37,598 nt of DNA from Pyrodictiaceae archaeon (GCA_027046265.1 JALTZF010000114.1:1-37598), one strand, 5' to 3'. Positions 1 to 7,874 are shown, counted from the stretch's first letter. Translations and numbers: made by a program. The notes: generated by a model not told the origin, from the sequence alone.

Positions 1-159
1 ATAGTATATAGTGGATGAACTGTGGGTAATACTCTGAAGTAAAAACAACCTTAATATAAGCTTTTCTAGTATTAGACATGTGAATTTATAGGAAAAATCG
101 AAGACATATAAACTGCTTTAACTTTAAAACTAACTGTTATATAGCCTTGCCTTAACCTC

Positions 160-579
160 CTATTCACCTTCTCCTTCCTCTTTTTCTAACTCAACTCGAT
201 ATTCTCCATCAGCGTACTTAACTACAAGTGATATTGTAGTTATGTTATTAACTGGACCGAAATATATATCTAATATTCCGCTTGGCCCTATTCTCTTGCT
301 TATTGCAAGACGCTCTGTAATCTCACGTCTACCGTACCCCTCCTCTTCCTCCCGGAGTAATGTAATGTAATATTTCACTTCAATAGCTGCTACCTCTATA
401 CTTTCTGAACACTTATTCTCTATGATTATATAGGGTCCCTCAATACGGTAGGCTAGACACCTTTTAAGCATATTGATGTATTCAGCAGGCTTTGCACTCA
501 AAACATCTCCTCCTCCATCCGAGTGTCTAATTAAACTTGTAGTCCCCATAAATACTGTGCCTAGTGTCCTACAGAACAT
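160..579 (-). CDS. Hypothetical protein, probably beta-rich
   Basis: I do not recognise the family. The 139-residue reading has a core from about residue 37 with alternating hydrophobic stretches (YIIIENK, VAAIEVKYYITLL, ILDIYFGPV, TISLVVKYA) that suggest a small beta-sandwich, and an acidic tail ending EEGEGE. No signal peptide, membrane segment or catalytic motif is visible. The ATG at 579 lies only 3 bases from the D box of a predicted C/D sRNA on the same strand, so the true start is probably later: Met11 (549) or Met37 (471), just before the conserved-looking core. Nothing in the neighbourhood suggests a function. Confidence 0.6.
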   Translation of the reverse strand: MFCRTLGTVFMGTTSLIRHSDGGGDVLSAKPAEYINMLKRCLAYRIEGPYIIIENKCSESIEVAAIEVKYYITLLREEEEGYGRREITERLAISKRIGPSGILDIYFGPVNNITTISLVVKYADGEYRVELEKEEGEGE

Positions 580-582
580 GCC

Positions 583-642
583 TCAGAACCGGTGGAGGTT
601 CCTCATCGCGGCTCATGCTCAGGGACGTGCAATCAACATCAT
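583..642 (-). ncRNA. Predicted C/D box sRNA
   Basis: Reading leftward: C box ATGATGT (636-642), 13-base guide TGATTGCACGTCC (623-635), D' box CTGA (619-622), 12-base spacer, C' box ATGAGGA (600-606), 13-base guide ACCTCCACCGGTT (587-599), D box CTGA (583-586). Both D boxes are perfect and the two guides are equal in length, as in archaeal 2'-O-methylation guides. A TATA-like TTTATTAAAT on the same strand near 690 would start transcription around 664. No strong closing stem. The rRNA or tRNA targets were not identified. Confidence 0.6.
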
Positions 643-686
643 TAGCAACTATTAGAGAGCATACATAAACTTTGCACCTACCCCTA

Positions 687-696
687 TTTAATAAAT
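687..696 (-). promoter_or_regulatory. TATA-like box for leftward sRNA and hypothetical gene
   Basis: On the minus strand the sequence TTTATTAAAT is centred near 690. A start about 26 bases downstream falls near 664, 22 bases before the C box of the predicted sRNA. The sRNA and the hypothetical gene below it could share this transcript. Confidence 0.35.
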
Positions 697-767
697 TGAA
701 GGAAGAAATATTAGATCCCGGGTGTCATATTTATTACTATCATCCATTTAAATACTTGAATAATTTC

Positions 768-776
768 TTTTAAAAC
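768..776 (+). promoter_or_regulatory. TATA-like box before structured RNA candidate
   Basis: TTTTAAAAC, centred near 772, is a good archaeal TATA match. It predicts a start around 795-798, at the 5' edge of the structured element at 789-858. Confidence 0.35.
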
Positions 777-788
777 TTAACTGGGTAT

Positions 789-858
789 GGGTGGGATGAG
801 GACAAACCCCGTCTCATGACTTTATGGGGAGGATGAGTGCACCGGTTACCGACCATCC
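789..858 (+). ncRNA. Structured RNA candidate, C/D-like with atypical boxes
   Basis: GGGTGG (789-794) can pair with CCATCC (853-858), closing a 70-base element. Inside are ATGAGGA (796-802) and ATGAGTG (833-839) in C and C' positions, and CATGA (815-819) and CCGA (849-852) in D' and D positions. The first guide is 12 bases, the second only 9, and neither D box is CTGA. An alternative reading is a plain structured RNA: GGATG (831-835) pairs with CATCC (854-858), and GATGAGGAC pairs imperfectly with GTCTCATG. A TATA-like box lies upstream at the right distance. Confidence 0.3.
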
Positions 859-919
859 AACTCCCGAGATCCTTCAGTTAGTTTATGAGTTTATAAAAGC
901 TGTTTCAGTGATAAGTACA

Positions 920-993
920 GCCGCCGGCTGTCAGTAGAGTAACTCCTCTTCATTCCTTCAGCTGAAAACCGGGCTCCTCATTCGACCGGCGGC
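920..993 (-). ncRNA. Predicted C/D box sRNA with 8-bp closing stem
   Basis: The ends 986-993 and 920-927 (GCCGCCGG and CCGGCGGC on the transcript) form a perfect 8-bp closing stem. Reading leftward inside it: C box ATGAGGA (975-981), 13-base guide GCCCGGTTTTCAG (962-974), D' CTGA (958-961), 4-base spacer, C' ATGAAGA (947-953), 12-base guide GGAGTTACTCTA (935-946), D CTGA (931-934). All four boxes are good matches to the consensus. A TATA box on the same strand at 1015-1021 predicts a start at about 992, exactly at the stem. This is one of the best-supported RNA genes here. Targets unknown. Confidence 0.75.
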
Positions 994-1014
994 TCGGTAA
1001 CATTTAGTGTGGGA

Positions 1015-1021
1015 CTATAAA
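1015..1021 (-). promoter_or_regulatory. TATA box for C/D sRNA
   Basis: TTTATAG on the minus strand, centred at 1018, about 25 bases before the first base of the sRNA closing stem at 993. The spacing is what an archaeal TBP/TFB promoter requires. Confidence 0.5.
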
Positions 1022-1137
1022 CCGCTAAATATATTGTGTCTCTACTGTAGTAACACTTGTCTAATGGCACACAGTCTGGGTAGCAGTATTAAGGCTATAT
1101 GTGCACGTGAAGAAGTGGGAGAGCAATTTAGTTAGTC

Positions 1138-2283
1138 GTGGTGCGTGGCATGAACAACATCTTGGAAAAAATAAAAATACTATATAGTAAGCTGCAGGAG
1201 CCCTTTGTTGGTAGAGAGGATGAAGCTAGAGCCATAGTGCTGGCACTACTTTCGCGTGAACATGTTGTATTAATAGGTGAACCTGGTACGGCTAAGTCTG
1301 CACTTGCAAGACGACTAGCTGAGCTTATAAATGCGCGCTTCTTCAAGTATCTTTTAACAAAGTACACAGAACCCAGTGAACTCTTTGGACCTCTTGACCT
1401 CAAATCGCTTAAAGAGGGTATATACACACGTATTACAAAGGGAAAGCTTCCTGAAGCAGAAATAGTGTTTTTGGACGAAGTATTCAATGCTAATTCAGCC
1501 ATACTTAATGCCTTGCTAAGCATAATGCAGGAAAGAGTGTGGTACGATGGATACACAGAGATACGTGTGCCCCTTTGGAGTCTTGTGGGCGCTACAAACC
1601 GTGTTCCCGAGGAGCCAGAACTTGAGGCTATCTATGACAGATTTCTTATAAGACAATATGCTAGACCCCTTCCTGAAAATAAGTGGAGTGACCTCCTTGA
1701 AGCCGGCTGGCGTATCGAGTCTGGCAGTGTTCCGCCAATAAAACCTGTGGCGTCAATCAGCGATGTAGCTGAGGCACACAAGCTCATATTCAAGGTTGAC
1801 ATGTCAAGTATTAAGAGTAAACTACTGAGGCTCTATGCTATACTTGAAGAGAGGGGCATACATTTAACTGACAGACGTAAAGCCAAAACTCTCAAGGCTA
1901 TTGCTGCGAACGCACTGCTAGAGGGTAGAATGTATGCTGAAGAAAGAGACTTGATAGTGTTAAAGTATACTGCACCACGTGAACTTGGAGACTTTGACAA
2001 GGTAAATATTATCCTATCAGAGGAGCTACGAATGCCAGAAAGGTTTTTGAAAGAGTTAAGTGATATACAAGCGAACATAAGAGAGGCTTCAAGATTGGTA
2101 GAAAGTATGCGGAGCTATGATCCCCGTCTCGTAGACCTCTATAGGAGCTTGAAAATAGCTAAGAGCAGAGTTCTTACTATACAGAGAGAGGCTGATGATG
2201 ATAGAGTGCAAGCCCTAGCCCAAGAGACATTAAAGGACATAGACGAGCTACTCGAGAAGATCTCATATAAGCTGGGGATGTGA
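1138..2283 (+). CDS. MoxR/RavA-family AAA+ ATPase
   Basis: This is a MoxR-type AAA+ ATPase of about 380 residues. Numbered from the GTG at 1138: Walker A GEPGTAKS (47-54), the RavA/MoxR signature ELFGPLDL (81-88), Walker B FLDE (111-114) followed by the typical NANSAILNALL, sensor 1 GATNR (151-155) and the DRF arginine-finger loop (167-169). A helical C-terminal part follows. In characterised MoxR systems the ATPase acts as a chaperone for a VWA-domain partner, helping to mature or load metal cofactors. The next gene overlaps it by 4 bases and encodes such a partner, so the pair is surely co-translated. The ATG at 1150 is an equally good start. The substrate is unknown. Confidence 0.9.
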   Translation: MVRGMNNILEKIKILYSKLQEPFVGREDEARAIVLALLSREHVVLIGEPGTAKSALARRLAELINARFFKYLLTKYTEPSELFGPLDLKSLKEGIYTRITKGKLPEAEIVFLDEVFNANSAILNALLSIMQERVWYDGYTEIRVPLWSLVGATNRVPEEPELEAIYDRFLIRQYARPLPENKWSDLLEAGWRIESGSVPPIKPVASISDVAEAHKLIFKVDMSSIKSKLLRLYAILEERGIHLTDRRKAKTLKAIAANALLEGRMYAEERDLIVLKYTAPRELGDFDKVNIILSEELRMPERFLKELSDIQANIREASRLVESMRSYDPRLVDLYRSLKIAKSRVLTIQREADDDRVQALAQETLKDIDELLEKISYKLGM

Positions 2284-3611
2284 GAGACATGCAGCTTCTT
2301 CGCGGCATAAATTATGATGACCCGCCCGTAAAATATAGAGGAGAAAGAGTGCTTTCGCTTACAAAGAAGCTTTCATCTATGACCTTACCAGACTACATAG
2401 ATGTACAGCTTGCAACAACAATATATTACATGATGTTTCTACCCCTTCCATTACTAGAGAAACCTGAAAAGCTTGAAAATAGAAAGCTCCTCATACAGTA
2501 TACAATATCCTCTGCTGTTCTGGCCTCCCCAAAGTTCAAGAAGGTGCGCGAACACACTATAGCTGATGCTGTAACAAGCCTAGCAGCTTCAGCAGTGTTA
2601 CTAGAGGCCATAGCCCGTGAGTTAGGCAAAAAGCCTGGTTACGATTATTCTTCAGGGAAAAGCAATGAACCAGGAAAAGCCAAGGACAGTAAGGAAGGTG
2701 CAGAGGACCTAGAGCGTTTACAGCAAGGTGTCGAAAGGGCTCTAGATGAAGCTCACGAGACAGCTAAACACGCCAAGGAGATTACGAGTTATGCTATGTC
2801 ATTTACTGCTGGAAACGCCTCGATACTATCTCTTGAGGATAGTATATCGGAGGTACTAATGCTTGCAAAGAATACCGATGTAAGGACAGTGCTTGAAGCC
2901 TTACGAACGATAGAGGAGAGCGACATATATGTTAAGAGAAAGAGGAGACCGAGTCCACGCGGTGAACTAGATGGGTATGAGAAGGGTAATGACCTTGAGA
3001 GACTTATACCAACAGAGCTTATACTACCCACCGAGGCTTTCCTAGTGAAGTACGCGGAGAAAGGCTTACTGCTTTATAGGAAGGTTATTGGAGAAGAGTA
3101 TGGCCCATTCTACGTTCTCCTAGATAAGAGTGGCAGCATGATGGGGATGAAAATTATATGGGCAAAAGCTGTAGCACTAGCACTAGCTCAGAGAACTGCA
3201 CGAGAAGGAAGAGAGTTCTATATACGCTTCTTTGATAGCATTCCCTATCCTGCACTTCGCATATCGAAGAGAGTGCGCGGGAGAGATGTGATAAAGCTCC
3301 TTGAGTACGTAGCCAGAGTAAGAGCCAATGGAGGAACAGACATAACAAAAGCGATACTAACAGCGCTTGACGACATAGTAAACGCTAAAACTCGAAATAA
3401 GCCTTCAGACATAGTCCTTATAACGGATGGTGAAGATAGAATAGCTGTTGACACTATACGTAAAGGTTTGACACGTGCAAAGGCAAGATTGTATACAATA
3501 ATGATCCACGGTAATAATCCAGATCTTAGGAGGATATCGGAGGCATACATGGTCGCAACAAAACTTGACAAATCAGAGGCACTAAAGGTAATCCAGATAG
3601 ATAATGAATAA
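2280..3611 (+). CDS. VWA-domain protein, ViaA-like partner of the MoxR ATPase
   Basis: A 443-residue protein starting in the stop codon of the upstream ATPase gene (GTG at 2280; ATG at 2289 possible). The N-terminal 250 residues are helical and charged. The C-terminal third is a von Willebrand factor A domain with an intact MIDAS: DKSGS (282-286), the threonine of GGTDI (351-355) and the aspartate of ITDGED (381-386). The arrangement is like ViaA of E. coli and other MoxR partners, where the VWA domain binds a divalent metal and the client protein. No signal peptide or membrane segment, so it is cytoplasmic. Its client cannot be deduced: flanking genes are unrelated. Confidence 0.88.
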   Translation: MRDMQLLRGINYDDPPVKYRGERVLSLTKKLSSMTLPDYIDVQLATTIYYMMFLPLPLLEKPEKLENRKLLIQYTISSAVLASPKFKKVREHTIADAVTSLAASAVLLEAIARELGKKPGYDYSSGKSNEPGKAKDSKEGAEDLERLQQGVERALDEAHETAKHAKEITSYAMSFTAGNASILSLEDSISEVLMLAKNTDVRTVLEALRTIEESDIYVKRKRRPSPRGELDGYEKGNDLERLIPTELILPTEAFLVKYAEKGLLLYRKVIGEEYGPFYVLLDKSGSMMGMKIIWAKAVALALAQRTAREGREFYIRFFDSIPYPALRISKRVRGRDVIKLLEYVARVRANGGTDITKAILTALDDIVNAKTRNKPSDIVLITDGEDRIAVDTIRKGLTRAKARLYTIMIHGNNPDLRRISEAYMVATKLDKSEALKVIQIDNE

Positions 3612-3651
3612 CTATAAAGAACACGGCTTGTTATATAGTTCTTTAATAGGG

Positions 3652-4509
3652 TTATGGAGGACTATACCCATAATATTTAACAACATTGTCAACGTTCACC
3701 CGCCATATAGCTTCCTCATCTACAATTCCTTCTTGAGTTAGTTCCTTCTGGTTCTCAATTATATCCCACGGACATGTTGAGACACAACGCCTCTTGGGGT
3801 TGTCAATAAAGTCTGATTCTAGCATAAATATTGGCCCCACTTCTTTAAACGCTGTACGCAAAAGTTCTTTTTTACCTGCAATAGTACTCGAGTAACCTAG
3901 TTCGCTAGCTCTTTTTGCAACTCTAATGCTAGAATGATGAAATAGTATTTTTGTACGTGGTACATTAACGACATTAACATAGTAATCAATGGTATCAACA
4001 GTGACAGGCCCAGCGTTCTCTAAGTGCAAATGAACAAGGCAACCGTAATCTCTCGCCTTTATTAGCGCATGCTGAGCAATTGTGTAACTTACAGCAAAAC
4101 GTTCAGGAGTGTCCTTATAATGTTGCCTGCCTACTTCACCAATACCATCAAGAATGCCTTGCCTACATAAAATAACAACATAGTCTATTACTTTAAATCC
4201 CAGCTCGAGGACTTGGACAGGGCTAAGACCAGAGGCAATAAGTTCATCCACTTCGGCTGGATGGAAGCCAGCAAAACAGGCCACTTTCAAGTATTCTCTT
4301 GCACGCTTACACTCAGAGACATGTATTTCTATAGCTTTTCTATACTCTTCAAGGCTTTTAATACCTCTTAACCCATAATGCCATGGTGGAAGCATTACAA
4401 GGGCCATAAACCATCCGCCAAGCTTTGAGAACCTCTTAGCTATACGTTCAGCACCTAGACCTTCTATAGGATTGCTATGAACATGCGCATCCGCAAATAC
4501 GAGTTCCAC
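3652..4509 (-). CDS. TatD-like metal-dependent hydrolase (TIM barrel)
   Basis: A 285-residue amidohydrolase-superfamily protein. Visible metal-site motifs in order: DAHVH (8-12), GFHP, GEVGR, HLHLEN, FHHSS and ESDF near the C-terminus, the set expected for TatD-type TIM barrels. The DxHxH and the late acidic residue are intact, so it should be catalytically competent. It is divergent from classical TatD DNases and could act on another phosphoester or amide substrate. It is the last gene before a converging pair (the VWA gene ends 40 bases away) and is transcribed alone. A second, more typical TatD protein lies at 21547-22365. Confidence 0.8.
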   Translation of the reverse strand: MELVFADAHVHSNPIEGLGAERIAKRFSKLGGWFMALVMLPPWHYGLRGIKSLEEYRKAIEIHVSECKRAREYLKVACFAGFHPAEVDELIASGLSPVQVLELGFKVIDYVVILCRQGILDGIGEVGRQHYKDTPERFAVSYTIAQHALIKARDYGCLVHLHLENAGPVTVDTIDYYVNVVNVPRTKILFHHSSIRVAKRASELGYSSTIAGKKELLRTAFKEVGPIFMLESDFIDNPKRRCVSTCPWDIIENQKELTQEGIVDEEAIWRVNVDNVVKYYGYSPP

Positions 4510-4618
4510 ACCATGACACCCCTCGGTAAGGCCACAAGTTTATGCTATGTTCTTAAATCTAAACACTGCTATTATTTCACAAGATCTATAGATGTTATTG
4601 ATTACCACATCTAAATGC

Positions 4619-4685
4619 TCAGCCTAGGACCACTCACTCATCGAATAACCTCTTACATAGCAAGGGTAGGGGCTTCATCACAGCA
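4619..4685 (-). ncRNA. Predicted C/D box sRNA (second of a tandem pair)
   Basis: Reading leftward: perfect C box GTGATGA (4675-4681), a pyrimidine-rich guide AGCCCCTACCCT (4663-4674), a degenerate D' (TGCT), C' ATGAGTG (4635-4641), 12-base guide AGTGGTCCTAGG (4623-4634) and perfect D box CTGA (4619-4622). TGCT just before the C box pairs with AGCA spanning the end of the D box, giving a short closing stem. It lies 45 bases downstream of another C/D sRNA on the same strand and may share its promoter. Confidence 0.6.
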
Positions 4686-4725
4686 GTACTACATATGCCC
4701 AAATGAACTTGAAAAGCTACTGTAG

Positions 4726-4780
4726 TCAGGCCTCACACGGATCTTCATCGCCTACGCTCTGTGCCGGAATCGTACATCAT
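4726..4780 (-). ncRNA. Predicted C/D box sRNA (first of a tandem pair)
   Basis: Reading leftward: C box ATGATGT (4774-4780), 12-base guide ACGATTCCGGCA (4762-4773), D' CAGA (4758-4761), 9-base spacer, C' ATGAAGA (4742-4748), 12-base guide TCCGTGTGAGGC (4730-4741), D CTGA (4726-4729). Both guides are exactly 12 bases, the classical archaeal spacing. GCATATAATA on the same strand at 4813-4822 predicts a start near 4791, about 10 bases before the C box. Targets not identified. Confidence 0.7.
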
Positions 4781-4812
4781 CCTCCCCGAACACTCTTACA
4801 CATGAACAATAG

Positions 4813-4822
4813 TATTATATGC
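4813..4822 (-). promoter_or_regulatory. TATA box for tandem C/D sRNAs
   Basis: GCATATAATA on the minus strand, centred at 4817. The predicted start near 4791 leaves a 10-base leader before the first C box, so this box could drive both tandem sRNAs. Confidence 0.5.
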
Positions 4823-4885
4823 TTCCCTTGTTATAGTTACGCTTACTAGCTCCGACCAGGTAAATACTCCTTAACGGGATAGATC

Positions 4886-5446
4886 TTGGATGCTGACAAT
4901 AAAAATAGAGAACTCCCTTCCTACTACATTATTCTTGATAAACGTTTTCGGATTGTTATAAGAGCGCTAATGATCCTATATATAATATCTCTGCTCATAG
5001 GTATTATTATGCCTTCAAAACAATTATATAATGAAGCTGTGCAACAAGCTTCACAGCTTTTTAGTGTTAAGTTACCTCTACTGTTTTTCAATATATTATA
5101 TAATAACTTTGCTGTCATATTTATAGTACTTTCATCTTCAATACTTGTAATACCTGGCATAATGCTGCTCATAGAGAACGCTTACCTTACAGGCACATTT
5201 ATGAGCATGCACGTCAAATATGTTAATATAAATAATGCGATTAACTTCGTTATTTCAGCATTATTACCCATAGCATTAGAAGCTCTAGCATTGGTTTACG
5301 CTGCAAGTATAGGTTTAGTCATTGTTGTAGAGATTATTTGGAAAAGAAAGTATAATAAGCTTGAATACAGCGTGCTATATATGTTGCCTAAAATACTAGC
5401 CATGTCGCTCGCTGTTTTTATGGCATCTATCCTAGCTGTTTTATAG
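4886..5446 (+). CDS. SpoIIM-like (stage II sporulation protein M family) membrane protein
   Basis: A 186-residue integral membrane protein with hydrophobic segments at about 23-42, 66-97, 118-150 and 164-186. The second segment has the family-like pattern FFNILYNN followed by a long hydrophobic run, and the third contains an LP...LE...Y...GL stretch like the conserved intramembrane glutamate motif of SpoIIM/DUF95 proteins. Archaeal members are of unknown function and are not linked to sporulation. The TTG at 4886 is chosen because TAAATACT at 4861 sits about 25 bases upstream, consistent with a leaderless message. An HTH regulator follows 115 bases later. Confidence 0.65.
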   Translation: MDADNKNRELPSYYIILDKRFRIVIRALMILYIISLLIGIIMPSKQLYNEAVQQASQLFSVKLPLLFFNILYNNFAVIFIVLSSSILVIPGIMLLIENAYLTGTFMSMHVKYVNINNAINFVISALLPIALEALALVYAASIGLVIVVEIIWKRKYNKLEYSVLYMLPKILAMSLAVFMASILAVL

Positions 5447-5560
5447 ATATTATTGACAAATTCCATTACAATGAATACTAGCATACAATAGTATTTATGA
5501 TAGCATCGATGTAAACAAAATAAATAACCCTAGAGATATTATTATTAATGGAGACTAATA

Positions 5561-5974
5561 ATGAGTAATTTACACAAAATGAGAGTAAAACTTCCCACTG
5601 GAAGAGAAACTAGCCTTGTTGAAAGTCTTAGATTCTGTTACGATTTAAGCGAGACAGATACACTAATACTACTCCAATTGCTCAGAGGAGGAGAGTATAC
5701 AGTTGATGATTTAACACGTATATTAAGACTCAGTAAGGCATCTGTAAGTCGCGGTCTAACAAAACTTGTTGAACTAGGATTTGCTACAAGAACACGTGAG
5801 AGACGAACAAAGGTTGGTCGGCCGCGATATCGTTATACTATAGAAGACCCAGAGCAGGTTGTAAAGAGGATAATAGAAGATTTCCAAGAATGTGCTAACG
5901 CTTTTGCATACGCGTTACAAAAACTTCTCGAAGAGGTTAGACAAGCGAGAAAGGAACTAGAAGAGAGTAGGTAG
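5561..5974 (+). CDS. Winged-helix transcriptional regulator (TrmB/MarR-like)
   Basis: A 137-residue protein with a helix-turn-helix at about 47-73 (TVDDLTRILRLSKASVSRGLTKLVELG region), a basic wing at 76-92 (RTRERRTKVGRPRYRY) and a long charged C-terminal helix (100-137) that probably dimerises. This architecture fits short archaeal TrmB- or MarR-like repressors. No ligand domain is present. It follows the membrane protein in the same direction after a 115-base AT-rich gap, and may be separately transcribed. Targets unknown. Confidence 0.8.
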   Translation: MSNLHKMRVKLPTGRETSLVESLRFCYDLSETDTLILLQLLRGGEYTVDDLTRILRLSKASVSRGLTKLVELGFATRTRERRTKVGRPRYRYTIEDPEQVVKRIIEDFQECANAFAYALQKLLEEVRQARKELEESR

Positions 5975-6029
5975 TAGCTGCTGACATGGATTCTAAATTT
6001 AAAATAGTATTTTAAGTGTTATCTTATGT

Positions 6030-6386
6030 CTACAATATATCCTCAAATTCTTCATCAACAAGGTTGTTACGTAAACTACCTATCCTATCCTTGCTACGAT
6101 TTTTCACGCTACGAAGTATGGGTGCTATCTGTGCATAGTACAGTATTGCTTCACGGATAAACTCGCTCCGTGAGCTATATCCTAACTTTCTCCATACCTC
6201 ATCGATTTCGCGAATTATATCAACTTCAAGCTTAATACTTACTACTTTCTTTGGCGAGCCAGGTGGTACTATTATTATATTTTTATCACTGCGATGATGG
6301 CTAGCACCCCGTCCTCTCATGATATACACCTTCAAGTGTACAGGGATGGATTTACTGGTCTTTTTGATGATCTGACTTATTTCCAT
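6030..6386 (-). CDS. Ribbon-helix-helix DNA-binding protein
   Basis: A 118-residue protein with a clear ribbon-helix-helix (CopG/MetJ-type) domain: strand VVSIKLE (48-54), helix about 55-68, turn GYSSRS (69-74), helix 74-87. The N-terminal 45 residues are basic and may be partly untranslated, since Met23 (6320) is an alternative start. TTTTATAGTG on the minus strand near 6445 is a possible promoter. The histidine pair HH (30-31) is not the NikR metal-site pattern and no nickel-binding C-terminal domain is present, so this is a minimal RHH regulator converging on the winged-helix gene. Confidence 0.75.
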   Translation of the reverse strand: MEISQIIKKTSKSIPVHLKVYIMRGRGASHHRSDKNIIIVPPGSPKKVVSIKLEVDIIREIDEVWRKLGYSSRSEFIREAILYYAQIAPILRSVKNRSKDRIGSLRNNLVDEEFEDIL

Positions 6387-6648
6387 TGCTCCGCTAACTT
6401 AGAGTCCTGAAAACTGCGTGTTTCCCCAGCACTCATCACTATAAAATTACTAGGTACTGGACTGTTAAACTTAACGTGACCTGAAAATTCTTTAATTCTA
6501 CTTTTTGCGTCTCTTCTATTCATGTGGGTAGTTGTCTAGCAGTCTTTATTCGCATATTACACAGAGACAGTAGTACCGTCATTAAACTCTTCTAGGAACA
6601 GCTTATTCAATATGAAGTTTTTATGGGATCTATTTAAAGAGGAAAGAG

Positions 6649-7251
6649 GTGAGGACAGTGCTCGAATTGAACTTGAAGAACAGTAAAATAATGGCAATGA
6701 ACACAATGATTGTTAAGTGTCCTGTCTGTAACAATAATACATTGAAAATAACTGACTACCTCTATGAAATACCTCGAGTAGGTAAAGTAATTCTAACTGT
6801 TGGCAAGTGTAGTAAGTGTAACTATAAGTTTAATGATATAAGGCTTGCCGAGGCAAGAGGGCCGCGTAAGATAGTTTTTATGATAGAGAATTCTGACGAT
6901 GTTGATGCACTTGTTATCAAGTCCTCTAGCGCATCAGTCATAATCAAAGAAATAGGGCTTAAAATGCTGCCTGGACCAGCCTCTCAGGGATTCATATCGA
7001 CTATAGAGGGGATCCTGCAGCGCTTTAAGGAAGCCGTAGAAACTGCATGTAGAAGTCTGGATGCAAATCAAGGTAAATGCAAGCAGTTAATAAGCTTACT
7101 TGATAGAGCTAGAGAAGGAAAGGAAAAATTAACCATTATAGTTGTCGATCCAGAAGGTGTTAGTGCGATTGAATCGCCTAAAGCAAGGATTGAAGAGGTT
7201 TCAAAGGAGGAACTCGAGGAACTTGGCTATATTGTGCAGCCTAGCGACTAA
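6649..7251 (+). CDS. ZPR1-family zinc-finger protein
   Basis: An archaeal single-repeat ZPR1 protein. It has one C4 zinc finger, CPVC (24-27) and CSKC (54-57), followed by the family pattern of a conserved arginine-rich turn (EARGPRK, 68-74) and an alpha/beta domain to about residue 195. Eukaryotic ZPR1 is an eEF1A folding chaperone; archaeal members are presumed to act on elongation factor or another GTPase, which is inference. TATTTAAAG at about 6629-6637 predicts a start near 6658, which is an in-frame GTG, so the leaderless start is probably 6658 rather than 6649. Confidence 0.85.
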   Translation: MRTVLELNLKNSKIMAMNTMIVKCPVCNNNTLKITDYLYEIPRVGKVILTVGKCSKCNYKFNDIRLAEARGPRKIVFMIENSDDVDALVIKSSSASVIIKEIGLKMLPGPASQGFISTIEGILQRFKEAVETACRSLDANQGKCKQLISLLDRAREGKEKLTIIVVDPEGVSAIESPKARIEEVSKEELEELGYIVQPSD

Positions 7252-7337
7252 GAGAGCTAACCTAGACCTATGTTGCCTATTGCGTATTCTTCGCGAGTGA
7301 CAAGCCACTATCATGATTAAAAACAGTGATATTAGAT

Positions 7338-7874
7338 TTATTCAATTCTTATCCTTGTACCCTCTTCTTCCTCCTTTGAAACCTCTTTCTCGACTATAAC
7401 TTCAAGCACACCATTCCTATATTTTGCTCTAGCAGTCTCTGGCTTCACACCTTGCGGAAGCTTTATCTCTTTATAATACTTGCGCTTCTCGTTCTCAGCT
7501 TTTATTATGAGCTTATTATCCTTTACACGTACATCTATCTTGTCCTTGTCAACACCAGGTATCTCAGCTACAACTACTATGCGGTCTTTCTCGTCAAGTA
7601 TATCGACTAGAGGCTCAATAGTCTCCTCTATTATAGGCCTTCTGCCGATACGCCTAACATTGCCAAATTCTTCTACCATGGGTTTGCCATCTGGCCCTAT
7701 GGTTATTCTTACACCATAGACTATTGGGCCTTTAACTTCTCTGCGTCCAGGAATAAATTCGTGCCTTTCGAATCTCTCTAACTCTGACATTATGGTTCTC
7801 TCTATTTCTTTCATTAATTCTTCAATGTCTTCAAGTATGTCAGAGAGTATTCTTCTTCTCCAGAAGAACGACAA
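7338..7874 (-). CDS. Small heat shock protein, Hsp20/alpha-crystallin family
   Basis: A 178-residue sHSP. Residues 1-85 are a variable charged N-terminal arm rich in arginine and glutamate. The alpha-crystallin domain spans about 88-163, with the EIPGV loop (104-108), KLPQGV (138-143) and the signature NGVLEV (154-159). The C-terminal IRI (175-177) is the usual I-x-I anchor for oligomer assembly. It is an ATP-independent holdase that keeps unfolding proteins soluble. It starts with TTG at 7874, just after a GGAGG-like element (near 7876-7885 on the plus strand) that could serve as ribosome site. Single-gene transcription unit. Confidence 0.93.
   Translation of the reverse strand: MSFFWRRRILSDILEDIEELMKEIERTIMSELERFERHEFIPGRREVKGPIVYGVRITIGPDGKPMVEEFGNVRRIGRRPIIEETIEPLVDILDEKDRIVVVAEIPGVDKDKIDVRVKDNKLIIKAENEKRKYYKEIKLPQGVKPETARAKYRNGVLEVIVEKEVSKEEEEGTRIRIE

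Noticed and set aside
12-37. ATGAACT, 12 bases, CTGA on the plus strand at the left edge
   Set aside because: The spacing fits a C'/D half of a C/D sRNA, but C' is poor and the 5' half would lie outside the window.
1128-1556. Long open frame antisense to the MoxR ATPase
   Set aside because: It mirrors the coding strand of a clear AAA+ gene and has no family character.
6387-6657. 270-base gap with GTGATGA on the minus strand near 6432
   Set aside because: No CTGA at a usable distance; only TATA-like boxes for the flanking genes were seen.
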